From Rhexocercosporidium sp. MPI-PUGE-AT-0058 (taxonomy: Eukaryota > Ascomycota > Leotiomycetes > Helotiales), in assembly GCA_020746875.1 (NCBI GenBank), contig JAGTJL010000044.1, forward strand, positions 62,001-126,000: a stretch of 64,000 nt of DNA. Direction: 5' to 3'. The notes under the pieces were generated by a model, which saw only the letters and a list, made by a program, of their open reading frames with translations, was not told the DNA's origin and made no database searches. Position 1 is the first letter of the stretch; every line of letters begins with the position of its first letter. Made by a program: the position numbers and the translations under genes. Positions 23,309 to 35,719 of the stretch are shown in pieces.

Positions 23309-24350
23309 ATGACTAATAATAATAATATCAACGACACGGTGGATGCCCCAACCACCCCTACCATCCCTCTTATCGATCGAGTACCTCATATACCACTTTT
23401 TAACGCTAATAATACCAGAGAATCATTCAAGGCCGCCTTCACAACCAACCCAACAGGCCTCATCGACGAAGTCTTATGCAACGCCGCATACGGCATGCAA
23501 GCGACCATCGAAACCCTCCGCGACTCTCAGACGGATATAAATAATCAACAAACTCGCCTGGAAAATACCTTTATTACCAAAAGCGATGGAGATGCCATAA
23601 TTACTCGCTTAATGGTGGAGAACGAAACTCTCTTAAAGATTATTCAGTCAGGGGGAACGCCTTCACAGGCGAGGACCCCACCTTTCTGCCGAACTTCCTC
23701 CAACAGCTCGAGCTAAAACTCGAATGAATAAAGACTGGTGGAGCTCGGAGTCTCAACGCATGGGATATGTCATCTCATGCCTCAAAGGCAAGGCACACGA
23801 CCAAGTCAGCTATTACATCAAGGAAATCCTCAAATCAGCCTTTAGTGATATTGATGCCAAAGCCACTGCGCAACTCAAGACCTTCGACATGAAACAAGGC
23901 CATAAATCCCTGATATCCCTTCCTAAGTAACATGCTACCGCAAATCTCACCAAATGGGACAGCGGGGCCCTCATTACTCACCTGCGGTGTGCTTTACATA
24001 GCGACATTATTCTAGAGACTTTCTTTTACTAAAGGTAAAGACGTTCCCACCGAACTCACCTAATTTATAAACCTCGTTCATACTTATAACAACGAGTGCC
24101 GTCAAGTCAATGCCAACTACTGTAAGAAGAATGCCAACAACTCTTCAGCTAACTATACCGCGAGCTCACACTCAACCACTACCTCGCAGTTGACAACCGC
24201 TAATGGAGATGTAATGAATTTAAGTAGTATTACTTGGGAGGCGAATAATGTCGCCTCCGGTCGTAGACCTCAAACAGACGCAGAAAGAGCAGTACGCAAA
24301 GCTTATTGCACGGCGAATGGGCTCTGCCATGTCTACTTATTTTCAGTAGC
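23309..24350 (+). pseudogene. Ty3/gypsy-type gag relic, frameshifted, little RIP
   Basis: It starts MTNNNNINDTVDAPTTPTIP. Motifs run across several frames: FTGEDPTFLPNFLQQLELKL, then MNKDWWSSESQRMGYVIS and CLKGKAHDQVSYYIKE (a retrotransposon Gag capsid pattern), ALITHLRCALHSDI, and an Asn/Ser/Thr-rich stretch. The end (AYCTANGLCHV) looks like the start of a zinc knuckle that then breaks off. Frameshifts lie near 23700 and 23930, with stops after 24030. No pol follows. GC content is near normal, unlike other elements here. The first 135-residue open frame might still be transcribed but is most simply a dying fragment. Confidence 0.7.
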
Positions 24351-24641
24351 TGAAAAATACTATTAGTCGAATACGTCTAATTCAGACGGAAATTACTATT
24401 ATTGGACCGATTTCTCTTTGTAAATCACAGCTGGTAGCGTAAAAGCTCTAATTGTAAAGATATATTTAATAATTGTCCTTTAAACACGTGAAATTAATTA
24501 TTTTCCTTAAATTTTGCGGCTCTCAGTGTTCTTTATAACGTATTTATTAAGATTGTAGCCTTCTATAATACTAGTCTCGTTTATAGTCTATTATTAACAA
24601 GCAGAAATAGCTTTAATAGCCAGAATCTTCAATTTCTGGAA
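24351..24641. other. AT-rich DNA, unclassified
   Basis: Moderately AT-rich sequence between the gag relic and the hAT-type MITE. It continues, in sequence terms, at 25237 once the MITE is removed. No coding motif was found. Confidence 0.4.
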
Positions 24642-24649
24642 TTACGGCC

Positions 24650-25236
24650 CAGAGTGTTGACTGAATTGAGTTGAGTAGAGTAGTGCCTGTATTACCTACT
24701 ACTCTACTCTACTCAACTACTCTAGAGTAGTACTCAAGTACTACTTGAGTAGTAGTCATGTGACTTTAAACCAGCCGAATTAGGCTTAGATAACGGAAGC
24801 ATTACCGAAAGTAGCTTAGCTACGGCTTATTATAGAACCTTTGAGGTTCTTTTATTCTACGTAAAATATCTCTAATAACTTATTAAATAAGCTAATTTAA
24901 TTTATATTACTTAATTATATTCGAAGAGTTTCTTTATATATACTTTGAAGAAAGAAGAGCTAAGGGCTCTTATTATTTCTCTTAAAAGTTGAGGTATTTT
25001 TTACAAAAGAAACTATTAGAGAGCAAAAGGAAGCTAGTCCTAATATAACTCAGGATTTATTTATTATTTTTATTACTACTAATACTTGCTTACTAATCAA
25101 CTACTCATGAGTAGTCAAAATAGCTACTCTAATTCTACTTATGAGTAGTTTAAAAATCAACTACTCTACTCAACTCTACTCAACTCAACTACTCTAGAGT
25201 AGTACTCAAGTAGTTGAGTAGTTTGTCAACACACTG
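24650..25236. mobile_element. 587-bp hAT-type MITE with 8-bp target duplication
   Basis: Terminal inverted repeats CAGAGTGTTGAC (24650-24661) and GTCAACACACTG (25225-25236) match at 11 of 12 positions and fit the hAT consensus CARNG. A perfect 8-bp duplication, TTACGGCC, flanks it (24642-24649 and 25237-25244), as hAT transposases produce. Both ends carry dense ACTCTACTCAACTACTC and AGTAGTACTCAAGTA subterminal repeats in both orientations, typical of hAT transposase-binding regions. It contains no coding frame and must be mobilised in trans. Confidence 0.9.
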
Positions 25237-25244
25237 TTACGGCC

Positions 25245-25815
25245 GAATAACTTCGAAACAAGCGGCATTTACTCGTATAAAATCGACGTATATTTGCTTC
25301 TTAATCTTTAGAATAAGATTACGTGCCAAAAATCGTATTATTTAGTGTTTTCCCAGTAGTAAGTAGTCGCATTAAAGTGCTAAAAGTCTCTTTTTAAATA
25401 CTTTAATTTGTATGTGCGTAACTTTATGGCCAAGAGGCTCTTGAGTTAAAATCTAATTAGTTAATCGATTCTTTATTACCGTAAGTAGCTTTTGAAAGTA
25501 ACTAAGAGCCTCCTTACGTAATTGAGTCGTTGTATTGCGGTCACAAAGTATAAAAATTAAAATACCTTACTTTAGGCATGCCTTTCGCAATAACTTGCTA
25601 TTTGCGACCTCTTTAAGCGCATATATAATATTATACATAGTTTATTTAGGCTTTATAATAAAAACTATACGAATTCTAAATTTGAAGAGAATCGATTAAA
25701 GAATAAAAGAGTAATTAATTATTTAAGTTAGTCGGTAGGAGCAGCGGTGAGTTAAGCTAAGGTGGGCGGAATCTAGGGGTGAGACGTTAGTTAAATACGA
25801 GAGGTTTAAAAAAAG
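25245..25815. other. RIP-like AT-rich DNA, unclassified
   Basis: No LTR pair, inverted repeat or protein motif was identified between the hAT-type MITE and the copia LTR at 25816. It is probably an old transposon remnant. Confidence 0.4.
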
Positions 25816-25984
25816 TATCGTACAGGCACGTGCCCCCGCTATAGCGGCTCTACCGAATCAGCAGCCCCTCTTCTTGCATGTAGTCAGTTGCTCCTTACGA
25901 GCCTCCTTTATAGAATCAGACAACTCCTCAACTATCAACTAACCGCTTTAAAAATACTTATTTTATACTCTACTTCTGTACTAT
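25816..25984 (+). repeat. LTR of the C family (copia), copy F
   Basis: It starts TATCGTACAGGCACG, matching the C LTRs (TGTCGTATAGGCACG at 53365 and TATCGTATAAGCACG at 61111), and ends CTTCTGTACTATA just before ATTATAAGCC, the same junction as in element C. The middle diverges, so it is a subfamily member. No target duplication was found. Confidence 0.6.
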
Positions 25985-26780
25985 AATTATAAGCCCCGCG
26001 ACGCTTCGCGTAACAGTTATTAATTCAATAAAATAAGCCTCTAAAGAAGTGCCTCTATTAAAGAGCGGTATATAATTACTCTCTCTTATTTTATAAAAGC
26101 CTTTAATACGAGAAGCTTTCTTAAATACCTCTTTTCTCTTTAACGATTCATTAATAAACCTTCGGTTACTCTTATTATTATAAATTCCGAATCTGCCGCT
26201 AGCTCTACGATCAACCTCTTCACTGATAAATATTCCTTCTCACCTTAGCTAGCTAAACTTAAAGCTTAAGCTCTTACCGTAAGGCCCTGGGATCAAGTCG
26301 ACCCTAATGAATTAAATGCTCCTTATACAGCTTCGGTTAAGCTAAAGCTCCTTATGATAATTAACGAGCTACTAGACCTAGAAAATAAGATGCAATTAAA
26401 GGCGTTAAACGACTGAGCAGCCGACGTATTAAAAGAAAAAGCTTTAAGGCTAATATAAATAGTCGCTCGTTTCGTAAATATTAAAGAGGAATATACCTAT
26501 CGATGGCGTAAATATTAAGTTTATTACTCTTGCTAAAGCATTACAAATACATAGTATTTAACTCTTTAGATTTAGATACACTAAACGGTTCTTTTAATAA
26601 TACGAGAATTATTATAAGAGCAATTAATTATAATTAATACTCTGTCGTTACAGAACCTAATATATGCACTCTAATAAAGGTACGCACTTATAGAAGAGGC
26701 TACAAGAGAACATATACGGAACTAATACTTGAAAGTGCTTATAAGATTATATTAAGTATATTGCCGTATTCGGTATAAAG
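25985..26780 (+). pseudogene. Gag-like remnant downstream of LTR F
   Basis: The plus strand has a long, lightly broken reading at about 26190-26520 (LFTDKYSFSP, then VRPWDQVDPNELNAPYTAS and KLKLLMIINELLDLENKMQL), a helical Gag-like stretch, by position the gag of a copia element starting at LTR F. It is cut off before pol by the repeat at 26780-27072 and element E. The family assignment is by position, not by a diagnostic motif. Confidence 0.45.
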
Positions 26781-27072
26781 CATACCTTTCTATAACTCAA
26801 CTACCTTTGCATAAAGCTCTAGCTTCGCATAAAGCTCCGGCTTCCGTGCTTTGAACCTCGGAAGCCTTAAGCTTCCGGTAAAGGGTTATTCAGGGCTAAA
26901 ACAGTAGCTTTCGGAAGCTCTGGTGATACAAAGCTAGTCTTGATATAAAGCTAGTCTTGATACAAAGCTAGTTTTAATACAAAGCTAGTTTTAATATAAA
27001 GCTAATAACCGATGCGAGAGCAAATAGCCGATGCGAGAGCTAAATAGCTTGGAGCCTAAAAGTACTTGTATA
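26780..27072 (-). repeat. Inverted copy of the 18045 repeat with tandem AAAGCTAGTTTTRATA units
   Basis: On the minus strand it matches 18045-18272 in order: TACTTTTAGGCTCCAAGCT, CTCTCGCATCGGCTAT (here duplicated), AAAACTAGCTTT units, AGAGCTTTATGCAAAGGTAG and CTTAATATAATCTTATA. The tandem part (about 26925-27005) has five units of 17-18 bp. It ends directly against the 5' LTR of element E, so its outer end may have been the insertion target. Confidence 0.65.
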
Positions 27073-27073
27073 G

Positions 27074-27354
27074 TGTGGTGGGGTTGACCTCAGAGATCCA
27101 TTTGTCACGTGATTGAGCTGCATCTTGCTGTATTTAAGATAGCCTCTAGGGCAACATCCTTCAAGGATAACAACGATTTTTACTACTATAACTTTTCCTT
27201 CTTATTCAAACTATACCTCTCCCCTCCCTTAATAGATTATACTCCTTAGATATGTAATATCTCTAGTATTCGTCAAATGGGTATTTCCTACGTTTACCCT
27301 CCGGCACTTGCTTTGCTACCCTCTTGTTGTGTGCTTGGTGTTTTCCCCTCCACA
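27074..27354 (+). repeat. 5' LTR of copia element E
   Basis: A 281-bp segment from TGTGGTGGGG to CCCCTCCACA, giving TG...CA ends with an imperfect inverted repeat. It contains TATTTAAGA, a possible TATA-like box at about 27131, and is far less RIP-mutated than the interior. The assignment rests on its ends and on the copia gag/pol that follows. No partner LTR was found, so confidence is moderate. Confidence 0.6.
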
Positions 27355-28604
27355 ATAGACCTAGTTTCCCCCGAAGTAATAGAATAATCATTCATACCAA
27401 ATCTCTTCTTTTTATATTAAGCCTGCAAATCTTCCGTAAAACCCCCGACCCTCCTTATACTAGATTCCACTCTTGACAATTACTATCAAATCCACTTCTA
27501 TTCCCACGCATCCGTTTGATGCCGCTATAATCGCTGAGATATAAAGTTACTAAGTTTTTTAAAGTTGATAAAAGATTAATATTAAAATTAATACTAAAAA
27601 TTAACAGTATTTATACTAGGCGTTAATCTGCGGTGCTTAAACGATGTTTTTAGTGCGGAGGTCTTGCAGAAGTCACTTTTATTAGATAGTATAATTATAC
27701 GTATCACGGTCCGTATATTTACTCGGTATAAATACGGTAAGTTATATTAATCTTAATAATCGAAAAGTAAGTATATTACGTACAGTAGAATAAATAATAA
27801 TTAATATAATTAAAATATTATTTTCAGTTAAACACGAAACTCTTATTTAATATTAAACGTATTAGTCTTATATAAAACCTTTATATTATATAATCGCTAA
27901 GACTGCCAGGTCCTATCGGTCCTAGACTTCTAGATTTTAGCGGTCTAGCGATTTATTACGTAAGAAAGTAGCGTAATTTAAAAGCCTATTTACCAGATTT
28001 TATTTTATTAAATAATTATAGAGCGATTAATTTAATTAATAATCGTTTAATATTATTAAAAGAATCTTTTATAAAATCTACTCCTAAGGATTTAATTAAA
28101 TATAAAAGCTCTTAATTATTTATTATCGAGCGCGGAACTCGAGTTATGAAAAGAATGCTTAAAGGTCTGAATAAAGAATTATTTAATCTTACGCTTTACG
28201 ACGTTATAATTATAGAAAACTTCTATATTAATATTATCTTTAAAGTTTGTTTTTATAAGACTAATCTTTAATTCTATAGTATAAATTGCATTTTAAGATA
28301 GAATAAGAAAAGCTTATTAATTAAGGAATATTATATAATATAATAATTAAAGCGTAAACAAAATCTTATTTTCTTTAAATATAAGTTACGTTTAATTTAC
28401 TTTTTAAGCTTTTATAATATACTTTTAAGCGCTATAAGAATTATAATATTTTTAACTCTTTTTAAAAAAGTAAATAAGCCGTATAAATTAATTAAAGATT
28501 ATAAATATCCTAAAATAGATTTAAAGCGTATTTAGTATCTATGAGCAGGCTATTTAGGCCCGGATACTTTAAGGAAATTAATAAACACGGCAAGAAATAT
28601 TAAG

Positions 28605-28793
28605 TGTCGCGCCCTAGCGCAGTCTACGAGTTATGTGTATGCTTTCGTAAGCACTCACGTATATATATACTCGGGTCACATTCCTCTCTTATAAAAGGTA
28701 ACGCTCACTTTAATACATCTTTTAAACCCTTACTTTTCACGTTAATCGTAGAGCTCTTGAACCACTAAAAGCCTGCTCCACTTCTATACGACA
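28605..28793 (-). repeat. Solo gypsy LTR related to element A, TTAAG duplication
   Basis: 189 bp, TGTCG...CGACA, flanked by the perfect 5-bp duplication TTAAG (28600-28604 and 28794-28798). Its right half matches the 5' LTR of element A. It sits inside the integrase part of element E, and removing it keeps the frame. It is weakly mutated compared with its host element, which suggests recombination to a solo LTR and possibly later arrival. Confidence 0.88.
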
Positions 28794-28798
28794 TTAAG

Positions 28799-30947
28799 AT
28801 TATTAAAATAATAAAAAAGATTAAATGCAAGTAATATACTTTAATTTATATTATTTAAGTAATCTTTAAACGTTTATCAAAAAGGAAATCCTTTAAATTA
28901 TTTTAAAAAATCACTTAAGATTTATTTAATTATTTAAAATACTATAATAATTACTCTTAGCTCCTTATACTTAAATATAAGTATAATAGCTTACTCGTTA
29001 ATTATATATTATAAATAAAAGAATATAATAAAGTATTTTAATATATTAAGAGCTTTAAAGCTTAAGTTCGAAAGTAATTTAGACTTTTAATATATAAATT
29101 CAAATATAATCAAAAGAAAGTAATTATTATAATTCGAGGATTTACGAAATATAAGAAATAAGCTAATAAGCTCGGAATTGACCTCGAGCTCTTATTAACG
29201 GCAACTTATAAGTCAAATAGCGGAGCTAAAAGAACTGGTTAAGAAGCAATTAATAAAAGTATTAAGATAAGATTATTAGTTAATCTTTTAGTAAGTCTGA
29301 GTATTGAATATATATTCGCAGAAATTTATTTATATAATAAAAGCTTAAAGCAAGCAAATAACTAGCTGTTACTTATTAAAATTAACGACAGGTAATTTCG
29401 GAATTATTTTCGGTAATATAATTTAACGCTTATTACAAGACTTATTACAGATTTCATATTAAACTGAAATAGGATTTATATATATAATTATAAAGCGTAC
29501 TTATTAATAATAAAAAAAGCTAAAGAATAAGATAAGAAAGCGTTTAAAACAATTGCGCGTGCGTATATCGGATATCTTATAAGTTTTCACGCTTTTAATA
29601 TTTATAAAATTTAAGTGCTACGTCTCGATAAAATAATTATTACGCGTAATATATGCTTTAACGAAGATAGTTTTTGTATTATTTTAAGTAAAGAAATAAA
29701 GATTACGATTTAAAAAGCCCGGTTTATTTACGATTTTATCGAGGAGAATAAGTCTATTGTAAATTAAACTGGAATTATTAAAGATATAATTATTAAGGAA
29801 AATAATACGAATCTCTTAAGCGAAGACTTGTTTTAATTATATATTAAACGAATTTAAAAATTAACTAAAAGCTCCGAGAATTAGAACTCGAGAATAAAAA
29901 AGGATATTAATAGCCCGAGTAAAATAAATGAATTTTTAATTCCGGAATATATTCTTATTTTAAAAAGCTTTCTTAAATAAAATAAGAAATTAAAAGAGAA
30001 TACGTTAAATTAAGAATTTACTTTAAGTATAAAGTAAGACTTAAAAGTATTCGACTCGTGTAAAAGTATATAACTTATAAATCGAGATTCGAACGTATTA
30101 TAAGATTAAGCGCGAGATCCGCCTCGATTATTACGCATCGAGATTTAAATACCGTCGAGACTTCGATTATAAAAGGAGATTTTAATAATAATTTTAATAT
30201 TATATCCTTAAACTAAAATATAAAGTGCTTAGACGACGGAAGTAAGATAAGCGAGAGTAATACGCTTTTAAATTATAACGGAAAAAGCTTAATTAAAATT
30301 AAATATATTTATTAAAAGCTCGGCAAAAGTAAAGAAATTAATTAAAAGTAAAAGGAAAAAATTAAAATTATAAAAAGATTAAAGTAATAAAGTATTTATA
30401 ATACTTATAATTATTCTTAAATAAACACGCTTTAATAAAAGCAATCTTAAGCTCGGAAGTAAGCCTGATTTCGAGGGTAATCAAATCCTCGACTAATATA
30501 ATGATTTTCGGTCCGAAATCGATTAAATATTTTAAGGGCTTATACTTAATTAGCATATATTATTAAAAGAGCAAAATAATCTTCGAGATTTAACGAAAAC
30601 TATATATTATATAATTGTAATAATAATGCAATCGAGCCGCTAATTATTAAAAAAGAAAATCTTATTTTTAAAAATTAAAGTTTAAAATATTTTATTTAAA
30701 TTAAAATAATAAAGCAATCTTAAGAATTATTTAATAAAAGAATAATTTAAAGAAGATATAAGCTTAAAGATAAAGATAATAAATAAATAAAGTTAATTAA
30801 ACCTCAGAAGTATTTAATTTAAGTATTATATTAATATTTATCCCGCTTATAAAAGTTTTTAAATATAAGCTAGATTTAAAAGAATATATTTCAAGATATA
30901 AATCCCGAGTTATTATATAAGTAATTTTTAATAATTGTCTTTATATA
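28799..30947 (+). pseudogene. Integrase and start of reverse transcriptase of copia E (RIP pseudogene)
   Basis: Reading resumes after the solo LTR in the integrase domain and runs to reverse transcriptase, with VFKYKLD.KEYISRYKSRVII near 30852-30930 (family pattern: FKYKLDxxGxxxRYKARxVxRG). It ends at LYI, where element D inserted. Asp, Cys and Gln codons are replaced by Asn, Tyr and stop throughout. Confidence 0.75.
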
Positions 30948-31158
30948 TGTTAGTCCGTAGGGATTCTTATTAATATAAAACTCTAGCTTAGGGCCGAAAC
31001 GGTGGGGTTTCGGTGGAGTTCCGAACCGGTATATATATAAAGAGCTTTACTTTTATCTTAAAAAAATATACTTTATAATACTTTTGAAATCACTTAATAA
31101 TATTAATATTTATTTAAGTGACTTTATTATTATATATTCCGGTATAATTACACCGATA
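30948..31158 (+). repeat. 5' LTR of copia element D
   Basis: 211 bp from TGTTAGTCCG to TTACACCGATA (ACA before RIP). It contains a duplicated GGGTTTCGGTGG-type motif and TATATATATAAAGAGC, a likely TATA box. It pairs with 44880-45090. Confidence 0.92.
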
Positions 31159-34100
31159 CTAATCAATAGTCTACTTAAAGTATTATAAAACGATAAATTA
31201 TAATATTAAAGAGTTAAAATCGCAAATAGCGCGGGAAGTCAAAATCTTAACGCTTTAACTCCGCTTTTATATTTAAATTAATTAAAAGGGAAAATCTTTT
31301 TAGCTTTTAGACGTTATAAAGAGCCGAGTGTTTCGATAATATTATTAAACATTAACTTTAATATAATAATTACTTTTCGATAATTATCAAGTTAATATAA
31401 ACCCTCTTAATACGAGACTTTATTTCCGTAGACTTACCGAAATTATACCGGAACGACATCGTTACGGTAATTATATTAAAAGTAAAAGAATTAATTCCGG
31501 CAAATAATAAAAAAGAAAATAAGGTAAATATTATACCTTAAGCCTTAAAGACTTAATTAATAAACGAATTCCCCGCGAACTTAACGAAATACTTAAAAGA
31601 CTTCCGTAAAAACCTTTATAATAAACGAATTAAAATAAAATACCTTTTTTAAGACTTTTACGAATTCTTTAGTAAATAAACAGTCGACTTACTCAAATAA
31701 TTAATAAATAAGAGAGATTTTATTTTCGTAATATTTTTAAATTTTATAAAGTTTACGTCGAACGGTTAAAGAGAATAGAAACCGTTAAAGCGCTATACGT
31801 AATATTTTAAGTACTATATAATAAGTGGCCGCAAGACTAGCTTCGAGATTAAGCTCGATTATATCTTAAATTTATACCGGAATATATACGAAATAAGTTA
31901 CGGCTATAAGATAAGCAAATTAAGAGTTTTAAATTAATATAACTAACTTTACGAACGCCAGAAGTTAAAATATTAACTTTAAGTTAAGAAACGTATATAT
32001 TATAAAGTACTTAAGACGTTGCGACTTTATAATATATTATAATAATTAATATAAAAGAAGATTTATATAACGTAACTCCTCTAGCGCTTATAAAAATAAA
32101 AAAGAAATCGTTATCTTTTACCCTTAGCTTTATAAAAGATTTACTTTAATAAAAATTAAATAATACTTTATTTTTAAACTTAATTCCGGCACTTTTACAT
32201 ATTTTTAAAGACGGGTTAATATTATTATTTAAAATAACTTCGGAATTAATAAGTAACGGTAAGAATTCGGACTCTCTTTTTTAATTTATTATAAAACTCC
32301 TCTTAAAATCTTAAACTGAGTCTTTAACGACGCTATTAAAAATATATATTAAAGAGCTTTAATATAATAAGACAAAGGACTACTTAAACGAAAAGTTATA
32401 TATCTTTATTAACTTTTATTAACGCGTTAAAGTTTTTAAAGTAATTTAAAAGAGAGCTTTTCTTTTTATAATATAAAATAAAACGAGTACGTATTATTAT
32501 TATTACTTATAAAATAAGAGGTATACGTTTAATTAACTAATATAAATTACGCGTAATCACTTTAAGACGGAAGAGCGAGCTCAGCGGTTCCTTAGCCAAT
32601 AGTTTAATTTTAAATTTAAGGATTTTTAAAAAGTTAATTATTAACGCGGCAAATTAATATTAACTTAATTAAAGAATTTTACTAAGGAATTATAATATAT
32701 ATAATTAAGTCTTAAGAATAAATATATATATAATAATTAAACGCTACGTAATAAGATAATTTAAGGAATATTAAGTAATTTTCTTTTTAAAATATTATTT
32801 TTTAACGCGCTTTTAACTTTTTTTATTTTTATAAATAGCTTACGAAACGCGGTTAGCGTAAAAATAACGTATGACTTAAATTAACGCTATAAGCACTCCG
32901 AAACAGGCCTAAATCGATATAAAAACCACGTCGTAAAGGATAACGCGTATTACTTAGACTAAAAGATTAAGTACTTATTTAAAAATAAACGTAAAGATAA
33001 ATTTAAGTTAAAACCTAATTATTTCGGCTGTATTATTTATAAGAAATTAAATTATTATAATAGCCGCTATATAAATAAAAAGAGAGTTATTTTTAAGGTA
33101 AAATACTTCGCAAATTAAAAAGCAAAAGGCTTTAAAGTTAACGATTTCTCTTTTAAAATATATTTAATATATATAAAAGGGAATAATTTTAATTTAAATA
33201 AGATTCGGACTTTTTTTAAAAACTATAATAATTACCATAAGCTAGAATCGTCGTCGGAAGTCGATTCTATTATTAATTTAGACGACTTAAACGTAAGTAA
33301 AGAAAGCGACGGCTTAGTACTTTATATAATTATGTTTATAATAAATAAAAAGAAGTATAATATATAAGAAATACTTTAATAACTTAAGGAGCGAAAGGCA
33401 ATTCATATTTTAAAGATTCTAATTATAAAACTTATTACTTTCGAGGTATATATAATATAATAAATTAATAAATTCTTCTAAGGTTTATTAATTAACACGG
33501 GAGCGTTTAATAAAAATACCGGCGGCATTAATTAATTATAAGCGTTATAATAGATTTAAAATATTAAATTTAACATAAGTTAAGTAAGAACGAGTCGGAT
33601 TATATTCGGTGCCGGTTCGAGACTTTTTCTTAAAGTTATAATAATTAATATTTTTATTAATAAGATGAAATTTATAATTATAAACGCGGACATACCGTTC
33701 TTAATTTACTTATAATAATTAAATAAGCTTAATATATAATACGACAACTTCCGTAACGTATTAATTTAAGGCAAAAAGAAATACTTAATTATTCGGAAGA
33801 AAAGTTATACGTTGCTTTTTTTAAATTATTATAATTAACTTTTTAACTTTTTAATAAAGACGATTAATATATGTCACCTTATAAAGACGGAGATTAAACG
33901 ACTTTATAAGCGGTTTAATTACCTTACGATAGCGCGTTTAAAGCTCTTATTAAATTAAGCCGGCTATAATCTCGATTCCGAAGTAATAAGAAAGGTTAAG
34001 GAGTTATATGAGTATTATTAAAGGCATAAAAAGGCTTTATAAAGGTTTAAATTTAAATTAAAGGACGATATTAACTTTAATTATATAATTTATATTAATA

Positions 34101-35454
34101 TAGTTTAATTAAGAGCTAAACAAGTCCTTTATATAATCGACGAGAGCACGGGGTTTAATTAAGTAAAACTATTCCGAAAGGCTATTAGATTGACTACGGC
34201 TCGGTTTATATTTAACGCACTCAAGTCGGTATAAATGAATATTTACCTCGGCCCTTTTAATTACGTAATTTACGACTACGGGATTAATTTTAATTTAGAA
34301 GAGTTTAAGAGCTTTTTAAGATTAATAAGGACGACGCCGAAACTCGTATTTATAAAGGCATATTATTTTATTAAAAAGGTAAAACGATTCTATCGCTTCC
34401 TTTATTAAGCGTACGAAATCGTTACGGAAAAGCACCCGGAATTAAGCGATAAAAATAGATTATAAATGGCTATAAAAGCAATTAATAATATAACGGGTTC
34501 TTAAGGCCTTATCCTTATATTATTTATTTTCGGCGCTTACTTTAAATTAATTAAAATAAATTTATTAAATCCGTTTATTAAATAACGCGCTATTATTATT
34601 AAAAAAGCCATAAAAGAAATTCGTAAGATTTAGGCTAGCCGATAAGTAAATGACGCGTTAAGGACGCGTAATAGTCTTATAATAAATTATATATATAATC
34701 TTTAAATTAAAAATTCTGTCATAATATAAAGGGAAAAAAAGGAGTGAAAAAGCCTATATAATTTCCTAAAAATAAAGGGAAAGACGTATAAAATTAAAAT
34801 AAACGATAATAAAATTAAAACCTTTAAATTAACTTTTATACGTTTATTTAAAATAAATATATTAAACTTTAAACCTTAAAAAGAAGATTTATTAAAGGAG
34901 TCTCGTGAGCCGGGATTACGAGTTAATAACTTATTTAAAACGACACCGAAAAACTATTAAATCGTAATTAAATTACTTTTTATATAATTAATTTTAAGAA
35001 TTTAAGTATTTAATAATAATTTTAATATAAAAGCGTTTTTTACGGAGAAGAAGACTAAAGATTAAGAGCTTATTATTAAACTACGAGTTAAAGATAAAAT
35101 TAAATCGTTAAGTCTATTATTTTAATAATCTTAAAGGATAAAATATAAGGCATTTATAAAAAGAAGTATTTTTATATTAATTAATTAAAGCGACTCACGA
35201 CTTAAAGGCTATTAAATATTTAAGTTACGTATAATAAACGAGATTAAGAATAAGGAGACTCTTATATTATAAAAGAAATTAAAGCTAATAATTATATGTT
35301 TTAATAATAAAAGGAAGAAGAATATTTTAATATAATTATTAATAATTTAACGAATTAATTAATGACTCTTTATTTATTTAACGGCTTTTATTAAAATACT
35401 AAAACGGACGAGAAATAATACTAAATCGACTTTAATAATTTATAATATTACTTA
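31159..35454 (+). pseudogene. gag, protease, integrase and first part of RT of copia D (RIP pseudogene)
   Basis: Protease lies at about 33478-33535 (GLLINTGAFNKNTGG, catalytic DTGA now NTGA), followed by FGAGSRLFLKV and FIIINADIPFLIYL. Integrase starts with a degraded zinc-binding region near 33895-34020 (LYKRFNYL..ARLKLLLN*AGYN) and continues through FKFKLKDDINFNY to a C-terminal stretch near 34420-34560 (KHPELSDKNRL, then FGAYFKL). Reverse transcriptase begins before 35454 and breaks at the Asp-Ile-Thr-Gln box, where X2 lies. Confidence 0.8.
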
Positions 35455-35709
35455 TGTTACGGCTGGCTAAAGGTTAATACGGTGCAAGAAATAGCTTTAT
35501 ATTTGGACTTAAAGCTACGCTTTAAATTAAAAAGAAAAGATAAAGAAAAAAGGAAAGCTTTTTATAAGAAGGAGCTCTAATATAAATACATAAAGGATCC
35601 CCTTAACCTTTCCCGATTAGGCCTAGCGCTATAATTATTATACTAAGGCGATACTACGAGCGATGCCGAACTCACTCGGTTAAAATATAAAGCGCTAAAA
35701 ATCGTAATA
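35455..35709 (-). repeat. 3' LTR of X2
   Basis: 255 bp, TGTTACGGCT...CGTAATA. It is the only one of the four X LTRs that keeps the original TGT start. Confidence 0.92.
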
Positions 35710-35719
35710 TTACTTCCTC

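Noticed and set aside
18045..27072. A single 9-kb giant transposon (Starship-like) carrying the hydrolase
   Set aside because: The inverted ends are repeats within other contexts (one lies inside a Tc1 transposase). No tyrosine recombinase gene or common target duplication was found.
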